From: Rhizobium sp. CCGE 510 | Lineage (GTDB): Bacteria; Pseudomonadota; Alphaproteobacteria; Rhizobiales; Rhizobiaceae | Direction of reading: 5' to 3' | DNA length: 64,000 nucleotides | Assembly (NCBI RefSeq): GCF_000292525.1 | Contig: NZ_AEYF01000044.1 | Coordinates: 434,001 to 498,000 of the forward strand | Program-made: the position numbers and the translations under genes | In this document: in pieces, positions 25,038 to 34,358 of the stretch | How positions within the stretch are numbered: the first letter of the stretch is position 1 | How the letters are laid out: each line of letters begins with the position of its first letter | Notes under the pieces: generated by a model | What the model was told of the DNA's origin: nothing | Database searches by the model: none | The model's input: only the letters and a program-made list of their open reading frames with translations

Positions 25038-25620
25038 GGAAGTCCAGTACTATCTGGCCGGCCTCTGGCTGCTGATCCGGCTGGATCCGCGCGGGTTCCG
25101 CTACCTCGACATGTCCGAGCGCGGCGTCAACCGCTCGTTCTGGGCGATGGCCTGGTGCCTGCCGCCGATGGGCATTTCCTGGCTCTGGTGGCGACAGGCC
25201 TTTCTGCTGTCGATGCCGCCGGAAGCCGATGTCGGCTTTGCCTTCTATATCAGGCTCGGCCTCGTCGAGGTTGCTAACTGGTTCGTGCCGCTGGTCTTTG
25301 CCGGGCTGCTGCTGCTGGCCTTCCGCATGGGTGAGCGTTTCGCCCCCGTCGTCGTCAGCGTCAACTGGCTGGGCGTGCCGCTCTCCTATATCAACGGGCT
25401 GATGCTGGCGCTGGTGTTCTTCCTTCCCGGCTCCGTCGGCTTCGTCTCGCTGCTGCTGCTTGCCTTCATGCTGGCGCAGGTCTTCGCGCTGGCGCGCATT
25501 ATCCGGATGATCTGCCATGGTCACGCGCTGATGGTCGGGGCGCTGACGCTGGTGCTGCTGGTGCCGTCGATGATCCTTTCGGAATATCTGCAGCACTTCC
25601 TCGGCATCTATCCCGTCTGA
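25024..25620 (+). CDS. Conserved multi-spanning membrane protein of unknown function
   Basis: The 198-aa protein has about five hydrophobic helices (for example [40 protein letters not shown] and [13 protein letters not shown]). The N-terminus ([25 protein letters not shown]) is amphipathic and probably cytoplasmic. I see no catalytic or transport signature. It overlaps the end of dapE by 14 bases in another frame, so it is translated from the same message. It ends 6 bases from the convergent truA stop. A link with lysine or peptidoglycan precursor supply is only suggested by this coupling. Confidence 0.8.
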   Translation: MPGLREVQYYLAGLWLLIRLDPRGFRYLDMSERGVNRSFWAMAWCLPPMGISWLWWRQAFLLSMPPEADVGFAFYIRLGLVEVANWFVPLVFAGLLLLAFRMGERFAPVVVSVNWLGVPLSYINGLMLALVFFLPGSVGFVSLLLLAFMLAQVFALARIIRMICHGHALMVGALTLVLLVPSMILSEYLQHFLGIYPV

Positions 25621-25626
25621 TCAACT

Positions 25627-26439
25627 TTACGACAGATCATCACTCTCATCGGTATCGGCATCGGGGACCGGCCTGCGGCGATCCGGGATCACGTTTGGAT
25701 AATCCACCTGCATGAAATAGAGCCCGTCAGGCGGCGCCACCGGGCCGCAGGCCTTACGGTCGCGCGCTTCGAGGGCTGCCTCGACATCTTCAGGCGTCCA
25801 TTTGCCTTCGCCGGCGAGCTTCAGCGTGCCGGCAAAAGAACGGATCTGGTTGTGAAGGAAGCTCTGCGCTGTGGCGCGGATCTCGATCAGCTCGCCGTTG
25901 CGGGTCACATCCAGCCGGTCGAGCGTGCGCACCGGGCTGTTTGCCTGGCAATGGGCGGCGCGGAAGGTGGAGAAATCGTGCCGTCCGACCAGCTTCTGGG
26001 CGGCGGCGTGCATGACCTCGTGATCGAGCACCTTCGGCACCCACCAGGCCCTGCCGGCTTCAAGCGCCAGCGGCGCCCGGCGGCTGAGGATGCGGTAGAG
26101 GTAATGGCGCCGCAGCGCCGAGAAGCGGGCGTCGAAGAAGTCGGGGGCCTCCAGCACATGGAGAATGGAGACAGGCTCGCCGGCGAGCCTGAGATGTGCG
26201 TTCAACGCGTTCTGCAGCTTGTAGGGCGACCAGTCCTTGGAAAGATCGGCATGGACCACCTGCCCCATGGCGTGGACGCCGGAATCGGTACGGCCGGCGC
26301 CGCGGACCAAAACCGTCTCGCCGGTCAGCGACCGTACCGCCGCTTCGATCGCGCCCTGCACCGAGTGACCGTTCTCCTGTCGCTGCCAACCGACATAGGG
26401 GCCGCCGTCATATTCGACGGTCATGCGAAAACGCGGCAT
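25627..26439 (-). CDS. truA: tRNA pseudouridine(38-40) synthase
   Basis: The 270-aa enzyme isomerises uridines in the tRNA anticodon arm. The start ([17 protein letters not shown]) and the catalytic motif GRTDSGVHA with Asp52 are typical. Later motifs include RHYLYRIL and [13 protein letters not shown]. It is the last gene of def-vapBC-fmt-truA. Its ATG overlaps the fmt stop codon by one base (TGATG), which indicates coupled translation. The C-terminal 20 residues are acidic and probably disordered. Confidence 0.96.
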   Translation of the reverse strand: MPRFRMTVEYDGGPYVGWQRQENGHSVQGAIEAAVRSLTGETVLVRGAGRTDSGVHAMGQVVHADLSKDWSPYKLQNALNAHLRLAGEPVSILHVLEAPDFFDARFSALRRHYLYRILSRRAPLALEAGRAWWVPKVLDHEVMHAAAQKLVGRHDFSTFRAAHCQANSPVRTLDRLDVTRNGELIEIRATAQSFLHNQIRSFAGTLKLAGEGKWTPEDVEAALEARDRKACGPVAPPDGLYFMQVDYPNVIPDRRRPVPDADTDESDDLS

Positions 26440-27374
26440 CAGGAAAGCCTCGTGCCTGCGCCAAGCGGCGTGCCTCTGAGGAAATCGGCTGCCGCCAGCG
26501 GCTTGCCGCCGGCCTTCTGCAGCCGTGTCAGCCGCACCGCGCCCGACGCGCAGGCGACCAGAAGATCGTCGGTCAGCAATTGCCCGGCTATCCCCTGCCC
26601 TTCGGCCAGCTCGGAGCCCAGCACTTTCACCCGCTCCGGCTTGCCGCCGATCGCAAGCTCGAACCAGGCCCCCGGAAATGGCGCCAGGCCGCGGATGTGA
26701 TTGTGCACATCGCTGGCATCCCTGGCGAAATCGATGCGTGTCTCGGCCTTGTCGATCTTGGCGGCATAGAGCACGCCTACTTCCGGCTGCGGCGTCAGCG
26801 GCAGGTCGTTCATCTCCAGCTTGACCATCGCTTCCGCCATTGCCTTGGCGCCGACCTGCATCAGCCGGTCATGCAACTCGCCTGCAGTCATGTTGCGGCC
26901 GATCTCGACTTTTCGGGTCAGGGCGACGGCGCCGGTATCGAGACCCTTGTCCATCTTCATCACCATCATGCCGGTCTGCTCATCACCGGCCATGATCGCC
27001 CGTTGGATGGGCGCGGCCCCTCGCCAGCGCGGCAGCAGCGAGGCATGGCCGTTATAGCAGCCATCGCGGGTTCCGTTCAAAACTGCCTCCGGCAGCAGCA
27101 ACCCGTATGCGACCACGACGGCGACATCGGCATCGAATGCGGCAAATCTCTCGCGCTCGTCGGCATCCTTGAAATTGACCGGCGTGAAGACCGGAAGACC
27201 GAGCAGTTCGGCTGCCTGATGCACCGGCGATTTCTGCAGATCGAGCCCGCGCCGCCCGCCCGGCCGCGGCGGCTGCGTATAGACGGCGGCGATCCTGTGG
27301 CCGGCATCGACGAGCAGGCGCAGGGTCGGGACCGAGAACTCCGGTGTTCCCATGAAAATGATGCGAAGAGACAT
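26439..27374 (-). CDS. fmt: Methionyl-tRNA formyltransferase
   Basis: The 311-aa enzyme formylates initiator Met-tRNA using formyl-tetrahydrofolate. Key pieces are [12 protein letters not shown] at the start, the folate/catalytic motif [17 protein letters not shown], the aspartate in KMDKGLDTG and a C-terminal OB-like domain. It usually follows def directly. Here vapBC separates them, leaving 20 bases between the vapC stop and this start. Translation start is set at MSLRI; an upstream in-frame codon would overlap vapC. Confidence 0.96.
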   Translation of the reverse strand: MSLRIIFMGTPEFSVPTLRLLVDAGHRIAAVYTQPPRPGGRRGLDLQKSPVHQAAELLGLPVFTPVNFKDADERERFAAFDADVAVVVAYGLLLPEAVLNGTRDGCYNGHASLLPRWRGAAPIQRAIMAGDEQTGMMVMKMDKGLDTGAVALTRKVEIGRNMTAGELHDRLMQVGAKAMAEAMVKLEMNDLPLTPQPEVGVLYAAKIDKAETRIDFARDASDVHNHIRGLAPFPGAWFELAIGGKPERVKVLGSELAEGQGIAGQLLTDDLLVACASGAVRLTRLQKAGGKPLAAADFLRGTPLGAGTRLS

Positions 27375-27394
27375 TTTATCTCGCCAATTGAGGA

Positions 27395-27817
27395 TCAACC
27401 GTCTTCAAACGGGTTTACGAGCTTGAGATCAAGCCCCTCGAAATCTCTGGTGTTGCGGGTGGCGAGCGTCGCGCCGTTGGCAAGGCAAATGGCGGCAATC
27501 ATTGCATCCTGGACCGAAATCGGCCGCCCTAAGCTTTCGCGTTTTGCCCGCAAGCGACCGGTTGCCATGGCCGTTTCCAGATCCCAGCCGGCGATACGGT
27601 CACGAAATTCGCCTTTCACTAAATTCTCGATAGCGCGAAAGAAGCGGTCCGATCCTGTCTTCAAAAGAACTCTTTCGGCCCCGTAAATCTGCTCCATTAA
27701 GCCAACGGTGCAAAGCCAGATTCTCGAGCCGTCCTGCCGCAATATCCAGGCCTTCACATTTTCGTTTGGCGATGGCCGAGCGAACTCGGAAACGACATTC
27801 GTATCGAGAACAATCAT
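27395..27817 (-). CDS. vapC: VapC-type PIN-domain toxin ribonuclease
   Basis: The 140-aa PIN protein has the expected acidic active site: Asp5 in VLDTNV, Glu42 in GLMEQIY, Asp104 in SVQDAMIAA and Asp125 in TRNTRDF. Such toxins cut tRNA or rRNA when free of antitoxin. Its start overlaps the antitoxin stop (ATGA). The [20 protein letters not shown] ending resembles the FitB/VapC branch. It sits between def and fmt in a translation-initiation operon. Confidence 0.92.
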   Translation of the reverse strand: MIVLDTNVVSEFARPSPNENVKAWILRQDGSRIWLCTVGLMEQIYGAERVLLKTGSDRFFRAIENLVKGEFRDRIAGWDLETAMATGRLRAKRESLGRPISVQDAMIAAICLANGATLATRNTRDFEGLDLKLVNPFEDG

Positions 27818-28098
27818 TCGAAATCCTCGAACGGCCGGCCGAAATCCTTTTTCCGAGCGGCCTCGATTTCTTCCATGATCGCAGCAAATTCATCGCCTAC
27901 GGCGTCTTCTCTTTCGAAAGCGTCGCGTATTGCTGCAAACGCCGAGACAGCCTCAGGCTTTGCGTCGGTTTTTCTTTGAAGCGCTTCCCGCAAAAGCTCC
28001 TTGGCCTCGTCGGAAAGACTGTTTCCGCTCCGCTGCGCTGCTTCAGCAATGTCTCGCTTCATTGCGTCGGAAATATTTCTGATCAGAAAATCACCCAT
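27814..28098 (-). CDS. vapB: FitA/VapB-type ribbon-helix-helix antitoxin
   Basis: The 94-aa protein opens with FLIRNISDAMKRDIAEAAQRSG and LSDEAKELLREAL, the FitA-like ribbon-helix-helix. The acidic C-terminal part ([19 protein letters not shown]) would fill the toxin active site. The start at 28098 is chosen because GGAGG precedes it and it lies just after the promoter and operator; an in-frame start 54 bases upstream would run through that promoter. It probably represses its own promoter together with VapC. Confidence 0.9.
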   Translation of the reverse strand: MGDFLIRNISDAMKRDIAEAAQRSGNSLSDEAKELLREALQRKTDAKPEAVSAFAAIRDAFEREDAVGDEFAAIMEEIEAARKKDFGRPFEDFE

Positions 28099-28109
28099 TC
28101 GGCGCCTCC

Positions 28110-28128
28110 ATGATATCGGTGATATCAT
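28110..28128 (-). promoter_or_regulatory. Operator dyad of vapBC
   Basis: ATGATATC-GGT-GATATCAT is a perfect 8-bp inverted repeat with a 3-base spacer. It overlaps the -10 element and lies 12 bases before the vapB start, as expected of an autorepressed antitoxin operator. Confidence 0.75.
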
Positions 28129-28152
28129 AGTGCCTTTCCGGTGAATTTTCAA
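28124..28152 (-). promoter_or_regulatory. Sigma-70 promoter of vapBC(-fmt-truA)
   Basis: On the minus strand TTGAAA (28147-28152) and TATGAT (28124-28129) are separated by exactly 17 bases; each matches consensus at 5 of 6 positions. The promoter begins right after the def stop codon. Confidence 0.75.
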
Positions 28153-28160
28153 CGCAATGC

Positions 28161-28679
28161 TCAGAGCGCCTTCGACTTCGCCGCCTTGGTGAACTTCTTG
28201 ATCACCATCTCCCGCTTCAGCCGCGAGATATAATCGATGAACAGCACGCCGTTCAGATGGTCGATCTCATGCTGCAGGCAGGTGGCGAGCAGGCCGTCGG
28301 CTTCCACCGTCTGCTCCTTGCCGTTGCGATCGAGATATTTGACCGAGACGATCGCCGGGCGCTCGACCTCGGCATAATAATCCGGGATCGACAGGCAGCC
28401 TTCCTCATAGACCGAGCGCTCGTCGGAGGATGTGACGATCTCCGGGTTGATGAACACCTGCGGCTGCCTTTCCTCGCCCTCGCGCGCAATGTCGATGACC
28501 AGCATGCGGCGCGGTACGCCGATCTGAACTGCCGCAAGGCCGATGCCCGGCGCGTCGTACATGGTTTCCAGCATGTCGTCGGCAAGGCGCTGCAAGTCGG
28601 CGTCGACCCGCTCGATCGGCTTGGAGCTCTGGCGGAGAACGGGATCGGGAAGAATGATGAGTGGCTTGATGGTCATGGC
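28161..28679 (-). CDS. def: Peptide deformylase
   Basis: The 172-aa metalloenzyme removes the formyl group from new proteins. All three motifs are present: [18 protein letters not shown] and QHEIDHLNG. It is the first gene of the def-fmt-truA unit, which also contains vapBC. The start at 28679 ([15 protein letters not shown]) is the usual one. The divergent rmuC gene lies 230 bases upstream. Confidence 0.97.
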   Translation of the reverse strand, partial: AMTIKPLIILPDPVLRQSSKPIERVDADLQRLADDMLETMYDAPGIGLAAVQIGVPRRMLVIDIAREGEERQPQVFINPEIVTSSDERSVYEEGCLSIPDYYAEVERPAIVSVKYLDRNGKEQTVEADGLLATCLQHEIDHLNGVLFIDYISRLKREMVIKKFTKAAKSKAL

Positions 28680-28720
28680 GTTCCCATAACCCATCTTTTC
28701 CGACTATGGAATTATCCGGC

Positions 28721-28755
28721 AGGCGGGGAAGACGCTTTTTTGCATCCCCGCCTGG
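28721..28755. repeat. Inverted repeat in the def/rmuC divergent region
   Basis: CAGGCGGGGA (28721-28730) and TCCCCGCCTG (28746-28755) form perfect 10-bp arms with a 15-base spacer that contains a T-run. It may be an operator or a hairpin in the def leader. Confidence 0.5.
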
Positions 28756-28908
28756 AATTTCGCCATATTTGCCTCAGGCAACCGACAGGCAGCGGTGCCC
28801 GAACGACCGCACACAGCAGCAGGTGCCACGGCGTGCGAGGATATTGGCGTCGCCAATTTTGTTCATGCTTTGATCTATTTATTGCCGTCTCTTCTGGTAA
28901 GTTGCGGC

Positions 28909-30132
28909 ATGACCGTCAATTCCGATTCGTTCACTGTGTCACTTACCTCGATCAGCCCCGCCATGCTGGCGCTTGCCGGCGGGGTCCTCTTGGCGTTTGT
29001 CCTGTTGGTGATCGTGCTGTTGCTGCGGGGCGCGAGCCTTCGCCGCGAGCAGGCGGAGGAGGCGAGCTTTCGCGCAGATGAAAGCGAAGCGCGCATGGCC
29101 GAGCTTCTCAGGATCCAGGCGGAGATGCAGGGCCGCATCGCGGCGATGACCGAGGTCTTCGGCGCGCGGCAGAGTGAACTCAACCAGACGATCAGCCAAC
29201 GCCTCGACGGCATGTCGCAGCGCGTCAACTCGACGATCACCGAGCAGACCAAATCGACACATGAGAACCTGCAGCGGCTGCAGGAGCGGCTGGCAGTGAT
29301 CGATGCCGCGCAGAACAATATCCAGACGCTCGCCAAGGATGTCGTCGGGCTGCAGGCCATTCTGTCCAACAAGCAGACACGCGGCGCCTTCGGCCAGTCG
29401 CGAATGGAAACCATCGTCGCCGACGGCCTGCCGATGGGTGCCTATGCCTTCCAGCAGACACTCTCGAACGGCTCACGGCCGGATTGCACGATCCGCATGC
29501 CGAATGGCGCGCCGCCGCTGGTGATCGACGCAAAATTTCCGCTCGAGGCCTGGAACGCAATCCGCGACGCCGGCAGCCCCGAGGCCGGCAAGATCGCCGG
29601 CCAGCAGTTCCGCCGCGACATGGAGGTCCATATCAGGGATATTTCCGAGAAATATCTGATTCAGGGCGAAACCCAGGATACGGCCTTTCTCTTCGTGCCG
29701 TCGGAATCGATCTTCGCCGAGATCCACGAAAACTTCGAGCCGGTGGTGCAGAAGGCGCATCGCGCGCGCATCGTCATCGTCTCGCCGTCGCTGTTGATGC
29801 TGTCGATCCAGGTCGTCCAGGCCGTGCTCAAGGACCAGCGCATGCAGGCGCAGGCACATCTGATCCAGGGCGAGGTGGCGATCCTGATGGACGATCTCGG
29901 TCGCCTCGACGAGCGGGTGCGCAAGCTGCAGGGTCATTTCGCCCTGGCGCAGAAGGATATCGACATGGTGGTCACCTCGGCCGACAAACTCACCAGGCGC
30001 GGCGCCAAGATCGAAGCGCTGGAATTCGAGGCAGGCGGCGAGGCCAAGCCTGCCCGCGACAGCGAACCCGCCGCCAAATCGGTGGAAAGCCGCACCGGCC
30101 TTCTCAAGCTCAGGGTGGTTGACGAGGAGTGA
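28909..30132 (+). CDS. rmuC: DNA recombination protein RmuC family
   Basis: The 407-aa protein has one N-terminal membrane helix (MLALAGGVLLAFVLLVIVLLL), a long coiled coil of about 150 residues and then the RmuC nuclease-like domain. This contains LVIDAKFPLEAW, AFLFVPSESIFAEIHENF and SPSLLMLSIQVV. RmuC limits DNA inversion at short repeats in E. coli. The start at 28909 (MTVNSDSF) is preferred; a longer frame from 28795 adds unlikely sequence. It is followed by ribokinase. Confidence 0.92.
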   Translation: MTVNSDSFTVSLTSISPAMLALAGGVLLAFVLLVIVLLLRGASLRREQAEEASFRADESEARMAELLRIQAEMQGRIAAMTEVFGARQSELNQTISQRLDGMSQRVNSTITEQTKSTHENLQRLQERLAVIDAAQNNIQTLAKDVVGLQAILSNKQTRGAFGQSRMETIVADGLPMGAYAFQQTLSNGSRPDCTIRMPNGAPPLVIDAKFPLEAWNAIRDAGSPEAGKIAGQQFRRDMEVHIRDISEKYLIQGETQDTAFLFVPSESIFAEIHENFEPVVQKAHRARIVIVSPSLLMLSIQVVQAVLKDQRMQAQAHLIQGEVAILMDDLGRLDERVRKLQGHFALAQKDIDMVVTSADKLTRRGAKIEALEFEAGGEAKPARDSEPAAKSVESRTGLLKLRVVDEE

Positions 30133-30213
30133 CGGCTTCGGGCAGTGTCTCGCCCGCATGAAACAGCAGGAGCATGACGTCGCCCGCATGCCCCAAAAGA
30201 CGGGACACCCCTG

Positions 30214-31113
30214 ATGATCACAGTTTTTGGGTCCATCAACATGGACCTCATCGCCACGACCGAGCGCCTGCCGAAGCCCGGCGAAACGGTGGCCGGTAAC
30301 GGTTTTGCCACAGCCGCAGGCGGCAAGGGCGCCAACCAGGCGCTGGCAGCGCGGCGCGCCGGCCGCTATGTGCATATGGCCGGTGCCGTCGGCAAGGATA
30401 GTTTTGCCGCCGATGCCCTTGCCCTGCTCGATGATGCGGGAACCGATCTTTCTCTTGTCAAACACGTCGACGGGCCCACAGGCACGGCGCTGATCCTTGT
30501 CGGCGGCGACGGCGAAAACATGATCGCCGTCGTTCCCGGCGCCAATGGCCTGGTCACACCTGTCGATGCCGAGACGGCGATCGGCGGCATGAAGGAAGGC
30601 GATATCCTGATGCTGCAGCTCGAAGTGCCGGCTGCTTCAGTCGAACGCGCCCTGTCGGCCGCCCGCGCCAAGGGCGTCACCAGCATCCTCAACCTTGCTC
30701 CTTTGATCCCCGATGCGCCGCGTCTCGGCCGGCTTGCCGATATCGTCATTGCCAACGAGACCGAGTTCGAACGGCTCGCCGGCCAAGACGGCATGGACGC
30801 TCAGGCGCGCGAGGCAGCCCTTACCCGCCTGCATGCCGAAACCGGCCAGACGCTGATCGTGACGCTTGGCGGCGACGGCGTCGTCGCCATCCGCGACGGG
30901 GCGATTTCAAGAGCGCAAGGTCTGAGGATCGAACCCGTCGATACGGTCGGCGCCGGCGACACCTTCTGCGGCTATTTCGCTGCGAGCCTCGACGAGGGCC
31001 TCGATTTTACCTCGGCGCTGCGGGGTGCGGCCGTTGCCGGCTCGCTCGCTTGCCTCAAATCAGGGGCGCAGCCATCGATCCCTTCGGGTGCGGACGTCGC
31101 AGCCAAGATATAG
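30214..31113 (+). CDS. rbsK: Ribokinase
   Basis: The 299-aa PfkB-family sugar kinase has both signatures: GGKGANQALAARRAG near the N-terminus and DTVGAGDTFCGYF near the C-terminus with the catalytic Asp. FGSINMDLIA and PGETV at the start are characteristic of ribokinase. It phosphorylates ribose for the pentose phosphate pathway. No ribose transporter is adjacent. A hairpin with a GTTTTC tail follows. Confidence 0.92.
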   Translation: MITVFGSINMDLIATTERLPKPGETVAGNGFATAAGGKGANQALAARRAGRYVHMAGAVGKDSFAADALALLDDAGTDLSLVKHVDGPTGTALILVGGDGENMIAVVPGANGLVTPVDAETAIGGMKEGDILMLQLEVPAASVERALSAARAKGVTSILNLAPLIPDAPRLGRLADIVIANETEFERLAGQDGMDAQAREAALTRLHAETGQTLIVTLGGDGVVAIRDGAISRAQGLRIEPVDTVGAGDTFCGYFAASLDEGLDFTSALRGAAVAGSLACLKSGAQPSIPSGADVAAKI

Positions 31114-31128
31114 AGGCGTCTCTTTGCG

Positions 31129-31175
31129 AAACCGCCGGCGGAACTCCCTGTAATTCAGGCTGTTCCGGCGGTTTT
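31129..31175 (+). terminator. Probable terminator after rbsK
   Basis: AAACCGCCGG (31129-31138) pairs exactly with CCGGCGGTTT (31165-31174), followed by T. The loop of 26 bases is long. The remaining 237 bases to the chemoreceptor gene show no other clear feature. Confidence 0.5.
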
Positions 31176-31411
31176 CCCGGCCTCAATCGTTCGAGTTTCA
31201 TTCAAATTTAAGAGATCTCCGGCGATGTTGCTGGTGGTCGACGGCTGCTCCTGGTTTGAGGTCCGCCGCCCACCACATATTCAAAGTGCTACGGCGTCGT
31301 TGCGCGTCTGAAACGACACGTGGCGCTGTAAGCGGCGGCTCCATGACGGGGCGATGCCTTTGCTCCTGTGCCGGAGAATGCCCGTTCGGCGCATCCTTTC
31401 CCGAGGATCCC

Positions 31412-33751
31412 ATGCTCATTTTTCGAATGAAATCGCTTGCCGCGAAACTCATCGTCATCACCGGCATTGCCATCGCGCTTGTCCTCATCGTTTCGAACTT
31501 TTTCCTCATCGGCCAGACCCGGGATCGCGTTCAGACGCTGACGATGGATCAGGCCAACCTCGAGGCAAAGTCGATCGCCAATGAAATCGCCGCCAATGTC
31601 GGCGAGCTCGCCAGCGCGGCGCGCACCATGTCGGGCGTCGTCGGCCGCGGCCACGAAGGCAAATCGCTCGATCGCAAGGGCATGATCAACGTGCTGAAGG
31701 CCAACCTCGAACAGAACGCTTTCGCCTTCGGCAGCTGGTTCTGCGAGCAGCTCGGGGCGCTGGACGGCAAGTCGGCCGAGATCGCCAACAACAATGACGA
31801 AGGCACGAACAAAAACGGCGCCTTCACGCCCTACTGGTCGAAGACCAAGGACGGCGGCATCCAATATTCGACCTTCGACAATGACTACACCGCCGCATGG
31901 TGGAAGCTTGCGGCCGAGAGCGGCAAGGGGGCGATTACCACGCCTTACATGGCCGAGGGAACCGATGTTCCGACGCTCCTGACCTCGATTGCCTATCCGG
32001 TCATGTCTGATGGCAAGATGATCGGCGTCGCCGGCGTCGACATATCGCTGAAGTCGCTGACCGACAAGCTGCAGGCGCTGCATCCCTTCGGCTCCGGCCG
32101 CGTCACGCTGCTGTCGCAGGCCGGCAACTGGATCGTCGCGCCGATCCCCGACCTGATGACCAAGGAATATGACGGCGAAGGCGCCGACGTCGTCAAAACG
32201 GCGCTGTCAGCCAAGCAGCCCGGCCTCGTCAGAAACCTCACCTATGACGGCCTCGATCCCTTCGACCGGGTCGTCTATCCATTCGCGGTTCCGGGCGTCA
32301 ACGCCACCTGGGTCGTACTCGTCGACGTGCCGCACACGGCGATCAACGCGCCGGTGCGGGACCAGACCTATATGATGATCGTCAACGGCCTGATCGTGCT
32401 CGGTGCCGTCATGCTCGCGCTCTATTTCGCTGTCCGCTCGTTCGTGCAGCGGCCGCTCGGCGGGCTCGTCGCCAGCGTCAAGGCGCTCAGCGACGGCAAA
32501 TACGCAGAACCGGTCGCCGCCCAGGATCGCAGCGACGAAATCGGCTCGGTCGCCAAGGCGCTCGAAGGTTTCCGTTTCACGCTCGCCGACAGCCGGCGCC
32601 TTGAAGACGAGGCCGCAGACCAACGGCTGGCCGCAGAGACCGAGCGCAGCCGCTCCGAATCGGAACGCCAGGAATCGGTGTCGCTGCAGCGCCATATCGT
32701 CTCGATCGTCGGCGCTGGCCTTTCGGCGCTGTCGCAGGGCAATCTCAGTCACCGCATCACCGACGAATTCCCCGGTGAATACGGCAAGCTGAAACAGGAC
32801 TTCAATGCCGCCCTTGCCAGTCTCGAAGAGACCATCCACACGATGAACCTTAGCGTCGCCAATATCGGCCTTGGCACCGGCGAGATCAGCAACAGCGCCT
32901 CCGACCTCGCCAAGCGTACCGAACAGCAGGCGGCAAGCCTCGAAGAGACGGCCGCCGCACTCAACGAGCTCACCGCGCAGGTCGATTCCAGCGCCGGGAA
33001 TGCGCGCACGGCCGCCGACAACGTCAACCTTGCCTGCCAGGATGCCGAGAAGTCCGGCGAAGTCGTGCAGAAGGCGATCGCCTCGATGCACGGGATCGAG
33101 CAGTCTTCGACAGAGGTTTCGCGGATCATCGGCGTCATCGACGAGATTGCCTTCCAGACCAATCTGCTGGCGCTGAACGCCGGTGTCGAGGCGGCGCGGG
33201 CCGGGGAAGCCGGCAAGGGTTTTGCCGTCGTCGCCCAGGAGGTGCGTGAACTGGCGCAGCGCTCGGCCAATGCCGCCAAGGAAATCAAGACGCTGATCAA
33301 TACCTCGGCGCTCCAGGTCAAGGAAGGCGTCGATCTCGTCGGGCGCGCCGGCGGCACGCTGCACAAGATCGCCGAACAGGTGATGGGCATCAACGACCTG
33401 ATCCGGCAGATCTCGGCATCGGCCAGCGAACAGGCTGTCGGCCTGAAGGAGATCAACCAGGCCATGAACCAGATGGACCAGGTGACGCAGCAGAACGCGG
33501 CGATGGTGGAAGAAGCGACAGCAGCCAGCGTTGCCCTCAACGACGAGGCACAGACGCTGAAGGCGCTCGCCACACGCTTCAGGATCTCTGGTTCCGGCAA
33601 CGCCGCGGCACTGACCTCGATGGCGCAGCGGATGCGTGCGCCGGCGGCCGCAGCCCCCGTGCATCGCGCTGCCACCCCGGCGGTCCGCCGCCCAGCTGCG
33701 CCATCACGCGGTTCGGCTGCCGTGGCGCAGGAGAGCTGGGAAGAGTTCTGA
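31412..33751 (+). CDS. Methyl-accepting chemotaxis protein with Cache sensor domain
   Basis: The 779-aa receptor has a membrane helix at about 12-32 (LIVITGIAIALVLIVSNFFLIG), a large periplasmic dCache-like domain of about 280 residues (PYWSKTKDGG, TPYMAEG, GVAGVDISL) and a second helix near 315-335. HAMP and a signalling domain with the canonical tip [20 protein letters not shown] follow. The end is QESWEEF, close to the tail of the receptor at 8097-10094. dCache domains usually bind amino or carboxylic acids directly. The start at 31412 is supported by GAGGAT before the ATG; the longer frame from 31256 contains no signal. Confidence 0.95.
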   Translation: MLIFRMKSLAAKLIVITGIAIALVLIVSNFFLIGQTRDRVQTLTMDQANLEAKSIANEIAANVGELASAARTMSGVVGRGHEGKSLDRKGMINVLKANLEQNAFAFGSWFCEQLGALDGKSAEIANNNDEGTNKNGAFTPYWSKTKDGGIQYSTFDNDYTAAWWKLAAESGKGAITTPYMAEGTDVPTLLTSIAYPVMSDGKMIGVAGVDISLKSLTDKLQALHPFGSGRVTLLSQAGNWIVAPIPDLMTKEYDGEGADVVKTALSAKQPGLVRNLTYDGLDPFDRVVYPFAVPGVNATWVVLVDVPHTAINAPVRDQTYMMIVNGLIVLGAVMLALYFAVRSFVQRPLGGLVASVKALSDGKYAEPVAAQDRSDEIGSVAKALEGFRFTLADSRRLEDEAADQRLAAETERSRSESERQESVSLQRHIVSIVGAGLSALSQGNLSHRITDEFPGEYGKLKQDFNAALASLEETIHTMNLSVANIGLGTGEISNSASDLAKRTEQQAASLEETAAALNELTAQVDSSAGNARTAADNVNLACQDAEKSGEVVQKAIASMHGIEQSSTEVSRIIGVIDEIAFQTNLLALNAGVEAARAGEAGKGFAVVAQEVRELAQRSANAAKEIKTLINTSALQVKEGVDLVGRAGGTLHKIAEQVMGINDLIRQISASASEQAVGLKEINQAMNQMDQVTQQNAAMVEEATAASVALNDEAQTLKALATRFRISGSGNAAALTSMAQRMRAPAAAAPVHRAATPAVRRPAAPSRGSAAVAQESWEEF

Positions 33752-33823
33752 CCGTTCAGTCCCTCATCACGTAATAGGCGCCAGGAAGACCCGGCGCTTT
33801 TGCATTTCAGGGATAAATGTCGC

Positions 33824-34288
33824 TTAGGCGGCGTTCGACGTCTGCTCTTCGTTGAGGAAGGCGTAGATCGCCGAAGCGGAATCGGTGGCGCGCAGCTTGG
33901 CGACCAGATCGTGATCGCGCAGCACGCGAGCAATCCGCGACAGGGCTTTGAGGTGATCAGCACCCGCGCCCTCCGGCGCCAGCAGCAGGAAGACGAGATC
34001 GACAGGCTGGTCGTCCAGGGCTTCGAAATCGACAGGCTGCTCCAGCCGGGCGAAGATGCCGACGATCGAATGAATGTTGATCAACTTGCCGTGAGGAATG
34101 GCGATGCCGTTGCCGACGCCGGTCGAGCCAAGGCGTTCGCGCTGCAGGATGACGTCGAAAATCTCCCGTTCGGAGAGCCCGGTGATCCTGGCAGCTCGTG
34201 CGGCCAATTCCTGAAGCAGCTGTTTCTTGGAATTTACTCTGAGGGCGGGAATGATTGCATCCTGATGGAGCAAATCTGCCAATGCCAT
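33824..34288 (-). CDS. ptsN: Nitrogen-regulatory PTS enzyme IIA (IIA-Ntr)
   Basis: The 154-aa protein is the terminal phosphoacceptor of the nitrogen PTS. The active histidine is His66 in GNGIAIPHGKL. The flanking LVFLLLAPEGAGADHLKAL is typical. It regulates potassium transport, nitrogen and carbon balance, and PHB storage in alphaproteobacteria. It is the last gene after rpoN and hpf, the classical order. It converges with the chemoreceptor gene; the 72-base gap contains a weak GCGCC/GGCGC hairpin with TTTT. Confidence 0.96.
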   Translation of the reverse strand: MALADLLHQDAIIPALRVNSKKQLLQELAARAARITGLSEREIFDVILQRERLGSTGVGNGIAIPHGKLINIHSIVGIFARLEQPVDFEALDDQPVDLVFLLLAPEGAGADHLKALSRIARVLRDHDLVAKLRATDSASAIYAFLNEEQTSNAA

Positions 34289-34323
34289 TTCTTTTTCCTT
34301 CTGTCGCCTTGATCAAATGCAAG

Positions 34324-34346
34324 GAGCGGCGGCAACACCGCCGCTC
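34324..34346 (-). promoter_or_regulatory. Hairpin between hpf and ptsN
   Basis: GAGCGGCGG pairs with CCGCCGCTC around CAACA. Without a real U-run it may act as an attenuator or an mRNA stability element between the two genes. Confidence 0.45.
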
Positions 34347-34358
34347 ACCGCCCTGATC

